Shown here: positions 6,121 to 9,895 of the stretch, piece by piece | Numbering within the stretch: position 1 is the stretch's first letter | Layout of the letters: the number at the start of each line of letters is the position of its first letter | Translations under genes and position numbers: made by a program | Assembly: GCA_021827885.1 (NCBI GenBank) | Contig: JAKAUD010000096.1 | Span: 1-9,895 of the forward strand | Length of the DNA: 9,895 bases | Direction of reading: 5' to 3' | From: Thermoplasmata archaeon | GTDB taxonomy: Archaea > Thermoplasmatota > Thermoplasmata > Thermoplasmatales > Thermoplasmataceae | Notes under the pieces: model-generated | Database searches by the model: none | Seen by the model: the letters and a program-made list of their open reading frames with translations, nothing else | What the model was told of the DNA's origin: nothing

Positions 6121-6954
6121 CTATTTCCGCCTCATGTCCTTAAGATCATCAATTCTCTCGTGCAAGATCTCTGTTTCCTCATCACATTTGACCAGTCCTA
6201 GCCGGTATATTTTCTCAGCTTTATCGTAATCCACCTGATTCTTATATCCAAGAAAGTCACAGTAAACGTCCCCCCAACCGACATAACCCCAGATACTGTG
6301 TGGAAACCGCTTTACCAACTTTTGGAATAGACTGTCAGCTATTCCAACTTCTCCCAATGCAACGTGGGATTCGGCTTCTGCCCTGAGCATGTTCTGTATT
6401 ATTGAATCGTTTGATTCTGGGAAAATCTCACAGAACTCATGGCAGTAGTCTATCCTTTTCCTGAAGTTAGAGATGTTATCACGCCCCGAATTCCCTAATT
6501 CCATTTCATAATCCTGGCACCAATTGAAGATGCTTTGCAATAAGTATTGAATGAATTCATCGGCGCCCGAAACTGATCTTATTTTTCGTGGAACTATAAC
6601 CTTTATCATTTTCCAAGTTTCCTCCCACTTTTCTATTGCTTTCTCGGGCACATTATTCTCAAGAAAGTCATAACCTGCTTGCATTGAATCATCAATCATC
6701 TCTATGTTGATTCTTTCAGGAATCAATCGATTCCACAACTCTATTATCGCAAACAGGACGAATCCTTCATCTTCATCTCTCATGTGAAAACTTGGGCGGT
6801 AATAGTCACGCACTAATTGTTCAGCGAAGATGTAACCGCGAGACTGCTCCTTAAAGCGTTCTATTTCAAACTTTATCCCGAGGAATTTTAATTTGTCAAT
6901 TATTTCCTGCGTACTTAGATCTTTGATTTCATCGAATTCTCTGTATACTCCCAT
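6121..6954 (-). CDS. TPR-like helical repeat protein, function unknown
   Basis: This soluble, acidic 277-residue protein is mostly helical. The N-terminal part (about 1-100) contains RGYIFAEQLVRDYY and DEGFVLFAIIELWNRL; the middle (about 103-150) has a Trp-rich helix pair (AIEKWEETWKMI, FIQYLLQSIFNWCQDYEMEL); the C-terminal part (about 190-275) has tetratricopeptide-like helices, RAEAESHVALGEVGIADSLF, KRFPHSIWGYVGWGDVYCDF and YDKAEKIYRLGL. The WGYVGWGDVY turn is seen in TPR proteins often annotated with SEC-C zinc motifs, but no Cys-rich SEC-C tail is present. Its partner is unknown. ATG 6954 is the first start after an in-frame TAA at 6967-6969. It stands alone between the toxin-antitoxin module and the IS630 region and could belong to either the old chromosome or transferred DNA. 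Confidence 0.7.
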   Translation of the reverse strand: MGVYREFDEIKDLSTQEIIDKLKFLGIKFEIERFKEQSRGYIFAEQLVRDYYRPSFHMRDEDEGFVLFAIIELWNRLIPERINIEMIDDSMQAGYDFLENNVPEKAIEKWEETWKMIKVIVPRKIRSVSGADEFIQYLLQSIFNWCQDYEMELGNSGRDNISNFRKRIDYCHEFCEIFPESNDSIIQNMLRAEAESHVALGEVGIADSLFQKLVKRFPHSIWGYVGWGDVYCDFLGYKNQVDYDKAEKIYRLGLVKCDEETEILHERIDDLKDMRRK

Positions 6955-7107
6955 GAGACATGCACATTATCCAATCAGAAATGATCTTCGTGGTTTAAGT
7001 ATGTTCGCTTGTGTACCTTTTACCCAAATCAACGATCATAGTCATTCACGTAACTGTTTATGGATATACGCAATCTTAGGACCTTGGACAGGAGAAGAGT
7101 GTTTATT

Positions 7108-7299
7108 GTGGAGAAACGCGTGAGTGAAGGAGATATATAGACAAGTGGATAAAGGAAAAGAAGAACTGGGTAAGAATTATTCGCGGACTGATATTCATAA
7201 AGCTCCTTTACAGTGGAACGAGTGTAATTAACACTGCAAGTAATGTCGAAGTAATGAAGAGAGAGGGCCATCGGTAGCTTCATAGATGGGACTAAACTA
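7108..7299 (+). pseudogene. Older IS630-family transposase, decayed N-terminal part
   Basis: The probable start is GTG 7108 (VEKRVSEGDI, then a stop at 7138). A one-frame change continues as DKWIKEKKNWVRII and then FIKLLYSGTSVINTASNVEV, MKREGHR-stop-LHRWD, which is the helix-turn-helix region of an IS630 transposase (compare the family pattern TGYRWLHRWN). Stops at 7275-7277 (from a Trp position) and 7293-7295 show decay. The gene is cut at 7299 by the complete IS630 element, and its continuation begins at 8475. With the element and one TA removed, the frame reads RWD-stop-TRCEDLVLGFGGEKPSK without a break, so these two parts were one gene before the insertion. Confidence 0.72.
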
Positions 7300-7327
7300 G
7301 TGTCATGACAATATTATAATCCGGTAT
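7300..7327 (+). repeat. Left terminal inverted repeat of the IS630 element
   Basis: The first bases GTGTCATGACAATATTATA differ from the other end at one position; two more mismatches follow before CGGTAT. The TAA stop of the transposase (7314-7316) lies within this repeat. The outer TGTCATGACA (7301-7310) is itself a perfect ten-base palindrome. Confidence 0.88.
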
Positions 7328-8117
7328 AATATTTTGACAACTTCTTGTCAGCCTGCTTTCGGTCAAATCCCCACTTAATTTTCTTTCTGTCACGATTACG
7401 TTTTCGAGTCCATGCACTGACTTCCTGTTCCAGACTTCTGGCATTTTCAAATCTTCTGCCGGTGCATTCTATGTCCATTACATTGATCTCTATCTCTGCA
7501 ACATTCAGCCAACTGCCATGCTTTGGTGTGTAATGGAATTCAATCCTCTGCAGTATCCGGGTTGCCTCTTTTTCCCCGAATGCCTCTATGAATGAAGATG
7601 TAAAATGTGTGTTGAGATTGTCAAGGATTATGTACAGCTTCTTTACCTTCGGGTATCTGGCAACCACCTCTTTCACAAATATGGCGAAATCTTTCTTTGT
7701 CCTTCTCTTCGTAACTTTGGTTATCCTCTTTCCAGCTCTTGGTTCAACGGCAATGAATATGTTTCTTGTTCCCTTTCTTACGTATTCATAATCGTACCTT
7801 TCAGGTGACCCCGGTTTCATGGGTATGGATTTTCTCCTGTTTGAGATGATCTGCTTTGGCTTCTCATCTATCGCAATGACATGAAACCTCCTGTTTTTCC
7901 TGCAGTAGAGTTCCAGGATGTCATACATTCTCTTCCTGTACTCCTCATCTATGGTCTGGGTACACCACATTCTTCTTTTCCATGGTTTCGTGTTGTTTTT
8001 TTTAGGATGAGCCTGACAGATTCCCTGTTTATGTTTTCGAACCCTTTCCTCTTTCTCATCTCCTCTGTTATAAGGCGGACAGACCACCTCTTCCTTCCAA
8101 CGGGAGGTGAAGAGCAT
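7314..8117 (-). CDS. IS630-family transposase, ORF B (DDE catalytic domain)
   Basis: This reading frame supplies the catalytic half of the transposase. In the frameshift product (366 residues) the acids are Asp 183 in IAIDEKPKQI, Asp 265 in YIILDNLNTH, and Glu 307 in KHGSWLNVAEIEINV, all in classical IS630 context. It begins with KPWKRRMWCTQ, the usual link between the DNA-binding and catalytic regions, and ends KLSKYYTGL inside the terminal repeat. The frame is open up to 8117, but sequence upstream of about 7997 in this frame (SRWKEEVVCPPYNRGDEKEE) is only the shadow of ORF A; ORF B has no convincing start of its own and is probably made only as a fusion to ORF A. Confidence 0.85.
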   Translation of the reverse strand: MLFTSRWKEEVVCPPYNRGDEKEERVRKHKQGICQAHPKKNNTKPWKRRMWCTQTIDEEYRKRMYDILELYCRKNRRFHVIAIDEKPKQIISNRRKSIPMKPGSPERYDYEYVRKGTRNIFIAVEPRAGKRITKVTKRRTKKDFAIFVKEVVARYPKVKKLYIILDNLNTHFTSSFIEAFGEKEATRILQRIEFHYTPKHGSWLNVAEIEINVMDIECTGRRFENARSLEQEVSAWTRKRNRDRKKIKWGFDRKQADKKLSKYYTGL

Positions 8118-8413
8118 GCAAGTGCAATGATCTCTGCTGTTTCCTTCTCTCCATACTTTTTAGGCTGCCCCGGCTTAGGATCATCGTGCAGGGCTTTCTC
8201 TATACCCCCTTCAAGAAAACGCTTCTTCACTCTCAGAACCGTGTCGGCATCAACATTCAATATCTCTGCAATCTCATTGCTCCTCCTTCCCGAATGTGCC
8301 AGGAGGAGTATTCTTGCGTGGGTGACTTCCCTGACCGTTCTCATTCCTTTCTTAATGATAGCATTCAGTTCCGACATGGTATTCTCATCGATTTCCACTG
8401 ATATTCTCTTCAT
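7949..8413 (-). CDS. IS630-family transposase, ORF A (DNA-binding N-terminal region)
   Basis: ORF A encodes the part that recognises the element ends. Residues about 24-75 hold the first helix-turn-helix (MRTVREVTHARILLLAHSGR, SNEIAEILNVDADTVLRVKK); residues about 90-137 form the second, winged, DNA-binding unit (GRKRWSVRLITEEMRK, INRESVRLILKK). Without frameshifting it ends at residue 154 with an unrelated tail (NHGKEECGVPRP). Codons 137-139 are CTA AAA AAA within an A8 run (8003-7996), where a -1 shift joins it to ORF B. ATG 8413 is preceded by AT-rich sequence with a TATA-like TTTATCTATTAA about 25 bp upstream, so the message may be leaderless. Confidence 0.85.
   Translation of the reverse strand: MKRISVEIDENTMSELNAIIKKGMRTVREVTHARILLLAHSGRRSNEIAEILNVDADTVLRVKKRFLEGGIEKALHDDPKPGQPKKYGEKETAEIIALACSSPPVGRKRWSVRLITEEMRKRKGFENINRESVRLILKKTTRNHGKEECGVPRP
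7996..8003 (-). promoter_or_regulatory. A8 slippery site for -1 translational frameshifting
   Basis: The mRNA reads CUA AAA AAA ACA in the ORF A frame. It contains the heptamer A AAA AAA, on which both tRNAs can re-pair after slipping back one base. The -1 frame leads directly into ORF B, giving residues 1-139 from ORF A and 227 from ORF B. The fused length (366) matches IS630 transposases. A run of A can also cause transcriptional slippage, with the same effect. Confidence 0.6.
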
Positions 8414-8431
8414 TATATATGATAAACGAGA

Positions 8432-8445
8432 TTAATAGATAAAGA
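8432..8445 (-). promoter_or_regulatory. Candidate TATA box of the IS630 transposase
   Basis: On the minus strand TTTATCTATTAAT lies about 20-30 bp before ATG 8413, just inside the right terminal repeat. This is a suitable distance for a leaderless transcript; the surrounding sequence is AT-rich throughout, so the exact box is uncertain. Confidence 0.35.
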
Positions 8446-8472
8446 TACCGTAGTATAACATTGTCATGACAC
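8445..8472 (-). repeat. Right terminal inverted repeat of the IS630 element
   Basis: Read on the minus strand from 8472, this matches the left end at 25 of 28 bases, including the palindrome TGTCATGACA. The TA duplication follows at 8473-8474, and beyond it the older transposase gene resumes. Confidence 0.88.
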
Positions 8473-9006
8473 TAGGTGTGAAGATCTTGTTCTAGGATTT
8501 GGCGGCGAGAAGCCGTCAAAGCTTACAGAAGATCACCTATAGCAAACAGAAGAAGGAACTGAAGGTTTTATTGGAAGCGAAAGATCCATGGTACCTGAAT
8601 GATCTTATTGCCCCATAGAGAAACAATTCAAAGTGACATGTTCTGAAAAACAGGTACGCAGGATACTTAAGAGCTTCAAAAATTAAACACGCAAAGCCAT
8701 ATCAGGTAGATTACAGGAAACAAGATAATGCAGAGGAAAAGCCAAAAAAACCCGGTCCGGTTGATCCTGCAGAATGCATTATTGGATTCTTTGATGAGGT
8801 TACACCACAGACTTCAGCCAATACCACAAGAACTTGATCATTCAGGAAACCTGTCATAAAAAAGAACATCACAAGGTTCAGGGCAAACGCATTCGAATTT
8901 TATGCATTCACCGGTAAAGGAACAGTAAACACATACATCAATTCAGGACAGCAGCGACATTTCCAGTTTTTGCACGTTACTGAATCCAGTGTAAAATCTT
9001 CTCATC
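8473..9006 (+). pseudogene. Older IS630-family transposase, decayed middle part
   Basis: After the insertion point the older gene continues as LGFGGEKPSKLTEDHL, then a +1 shift at about 8540 (KKELKVLLEAKDPWYLNDLI), a return at about 8618 (EKQFKVTCSEKQVRRILKSF), and another shift at about 8680 (KHAKPYQVDYRKQDN). The first catalytic motif is clear: ECIIGFFDEVTPQTSANTTR, then a TGA (8835-8837) in place of the conserved Trp, then SFRKPVIKKNITRFRANAF. Similarity fades after about 8990; the second Asp and the Glu are missing, so the 3' end is lost. It carries at least three frameshifts and several stops, and it is distinct in sequence from the transposase inserted into it. Confidence 0.78.
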
Positions 9007-9216
9007 TCATTTCCATGGCCAACGAGGCGATGTCCCCGTAATGTGGATCAAACCTGCAATAATCCAAAAGAAAAACATCAGGATTAAGCTAGGTGAGAAC
9101 ACCGTGTCACTCGTATAAATGACACCGTACATGAATTTCGAAGGAAAAACTCCTATCATTAAGGACAGAGCACCTATCGTAATAAAAACAAGAATTATCG
9201 CCTGCCTGAATTCCAT
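9007..9216 (-). CDS. Small two-helix membrane protein, function unknown
   Basis: I do not recognise a family. The 69-residue protein begins MEFRQAIILVFITIGALSLM, has a short loop (FPSKFMYGVIYTSDTVFSPS), a second hydrophobic helix (LILMFFFWIIAGLIHI) and a small basic tail (TGTSPRWPWK). The frame is open upstream to 9426, but the extra 70 residues look random, whereas ATG 9216 has a good Shine-Dalgarno, GAGGGAT at 9229-9223 with a six-base spacer, and a TATA-like GTAAATTTAA further up (9251-9260). Its end abuts the truncated IS630 remnant (9006), so the remnant was probably cut where it meets this gene. Size and layout would suit a small inner-membrane accessory protein, but nothing shows its job. 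Confidence 0.6.
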   Translation of the reverse strand: MEFRQAIILVFITIGALSLMIGVFPSKFMYGVIYTSDTVFSPSLILMFFFWIIAGLIHITGTSPRWPWK

Positions 9217-9222
9217 AATCGG

Positions 9223-9229
9223 ATCCCTC
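9223..9229 (-). promoter_or_regulatory. Shine-Dalgarno sequence that sets the start of the small membrane protein
   Basis: GAGGGAT on the minus strand lies six bases before ATG 9216. It favours this start over the longer open frame, and it is one of the few clear ribosome-binding sites in the window. Confidence 0.5.
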
Positions 9230-9250
9230 GGTGCGATAAATCCAGTTGCC

Positions 9251-9260
9251 TTAAATTTAC
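9251..9260 (-). promoter_or_regulatory. Candidate TATA box of the small membrane protein gene
   Basis: GTAAATTTAA on the minus strand is centred about 39 bp before ATG 9216, which would give a short leader of about 13 bases that contains the Shine-Dalgarno sequence. Confidence 0.35.
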
Positions 9261-9640
9261 CGTACTTAGAACATATAGACCTACAGTAACTGATTGAATG
9301 CTGAATTTTAGGGCGGTCAGCCCCATTATTACCAATGAAATGTGGATAAAGTGTCAAAGATGCCCGCTTTAATATTCCTGTTTCTAATGTAATAAGACTC
9401 GTTTGCTTGATACTCGTAACGCTCAAAAAGTGTATTGTTAATCATGGATTTGTTCTTCATGCCTTTGCCAATCCTGATTTCCTGCTAGAAATTCCTAAAT
9501 CCTCTTTCTGATATTCCCATCTTCCTCATGTTCTTAGGCTTCAATGTTAATAACCGTTGCTTGAATAGTGAAGTCCCTGCTTTTACTACAACGATACTGA
9601 GTTCATGATAGGATACCCTCTTATCGAATGATTTACTGCA
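9261..9640. other. Intergenic stretch without a supported gene
   Basis: Two minus-strand frames are open here but neither is convincing. One (9485-9697) ends KPKNMRKMGISERGFRNF and overlaps the promoter and first codons of the plus-strand gene at 9672. Another short frame (MKNKSMINNTLFERYEYQAN, about 43 codons, near 9330-9460) has no ribosome-binding site. They could be scraps of an old gene. No repeat or RNA was seen. Confidence 0.4.
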
Positions 9641-9650
9641 AAATATTAAG
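9641..9650 (+). promoter_or_regulatory. TATA box of the S41-type peptidase gene
   Basis: AAATATTAAG is centred about 26 bp before ATG 9672, which places the transcription start at or next to the A of the start codon, as in a leaderless archaeal message. Confidence 0.5.
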
Positions 9651-9671
9651 GAAATGTGGAAATAAGGAAAT

Positions 9672-9895
9672 ATGGAAAGCATGACTCGCAAGTTCACAAG
9701 GGAAGAGGCGTTATTAGAAATATCCCAACTTCTTAAGATATTGACTGAAGCGCATCCAGACCCTTTTATGAGGTTCGGTTCACAGATTAAATTCTATTCG
9801 AGGGTTAATGATATTATAAGTAGCTTACCTGAAACTTTGGACATAGCACAAATGTATATTGTGGCGTGCAAAGTTACAGCACTCTTGGGAGATGG
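9672..9895 (+). CDS. N-terminal part of a probable S41-family peptidase (runs off the window)
   Basis: The frame from ATG 9672 is open to the last base (74 codons), so the gene continues outside. The visible residues, EEALLEISQLLKILTEAHPD, PFMRFGSQIKFYSRVNDIIS and ACKVTALLGDG, resemble the helical N-terminal domain of S41 (tail-specific, C-terminal-processing) serine peptidases, which has the pattern 'D...L...L...HPDP' followed by 'L...LGDGH'. The catalytic Ser/Lys domain lies beyond the window, so the assignment rests on the N-terminus only. There is no signal peptide, in keeping with a cytoplasmic archaeal member. A second ATG at 9681 is possible, but the TATA spacing favours 9672. No other gene on this strand is close enough upstream to share an operon. 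Confidence 0.6.
   Translation, partial: MESMTRKFTREEALLEISQLLKILTEAHPDPFMRFGSQIKFYSRVNDIISSLPETLDIAQMYIVACKVTALLGD

Larger units (their letters stand above)
7300..8472 (-). mobile_element. Complete IS630-family insertion sequence
   Basis: The element is 1173 bp. Its ends, 7300-7327 and 8445-8472, match as inverted repeats at 25 of 28 positions and begin GTGTCATGACA. It is flanked by TA at 7298-7299 and 8473-8474, the target duplication of this family. It carries two minus-strand ORFs that together give a full-length DDE transposase by frameshifting. Both ends, the start codon, the slippery site and the catalytic residues are intact, so it may still be mobile. It lies in reverse orientation inside an older, different IS630-family gene. 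Confidence 0.9.

Noticed and set aside
7029..7283. An 84-residue minus-strand frame
   Set aside because: It is antisense to the N-terminal part of the older IS630 transposase, which explains the open frame.
9007..9426. The full 139-residue minus-strand frame as one protein
   Set aside because: Residues 1-70 look random and contain no domain, whereas ATG 9216 has a ribosome-binding site and begins a clean membrane protein.
9485..9697. A 70-residue minus-strand frame ending KNMRKMGISERGFRNF
   Set aside because: It overlaps the promoter and start of the plus-strand peptidase gene, has no ribosome-binding site, and its first 20 residues are antisense to that gene. The tail faintly recalls the C-terminus of some archaeal Cas1 proteins, but not enough to support a call, and no CRISPR repeats are present.
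1..9895. CRISPR array or phage-defence operon
   Set aside because: No regularly spaced repeats and no cas, restriction or known defence genes were seen on either strand.

Overview
The window looks like chromosomal DNA from an archaeon, most probably a member of the Thermoplasmata (Thermoplasma/Ferroplasma/Cuniculiplasma-like). Reasons: an archaeal-type short triosephosphate isomerase, a tRNA gene without an encoded CCA, TATA boxes 23-30 bp upstream of starts with apparently leaderless genes, an NAD(P)HX repair fusion protein, and archaeal-looking IS1634- and IS630-type transposases. The lineage is an inference from protein character, not from a search.

Layout. 1-1157: the 3' part of tpiA followed 10 bp later by a gene for a three-helix membrane protein, probably one operon. 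1197-1270: tRNA-Gly(UCC) with its own TATA box. 1271-1817: no protein gene, but a 12-bp inverted repeat with TA at both ends that bounds about 175 bp (MITE-like), an internal TATA box, and four consecutive hairpins that could be a small RNA. 1818-3257 (minus): bifunctional NAD(P)HX epimerase/dehydratase. 3409-3514: three inverted repeats, at least one a likely terminator for the next minus-strand gene. 3490-~4066 (minus): the C-terminal remnant of a membrane/surface protein cut off where a 5'-truncated IS1634-type transposase (~4066-5238) begins.

5387-5937: a two-gene toxin-antitoxin module (AbrB-type antitoxin, RelE/ParE-type toxin) with overlapping ends. 6121-6954 (minus): a TPR-like helical protein of unknown job. 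7108-9006: a decayed IS630-family transposase gene (plus strand) that has been split by a second, complete IS630-family element (7300-8472, minus strand). The complete element has matching 28-bp inverted ends, a TA target duplication, and two ORFs joined by an A8 slippery run, giving a predicted 366-aa DDE transposase by -1 frameshifting. Removing it with one TA restores the frame of the older gene.

9007-9895: a small two-helix membrane protein (minus strand, with a good Shine-Dalgarno sequence) and, leaving the window on the plus strand, the N-terminus of what appears to be an S41-family peptidase from a leaderless promoter. Overall, a housekeeping block on the left passes into an accessory region shaped by several rounds of insertion and decay. 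I did not find an obviously new defence or metabolic system; the most informative structures are the nested IS630 pair, the frameshift signal and the structured 1489-1800 intergenic region.
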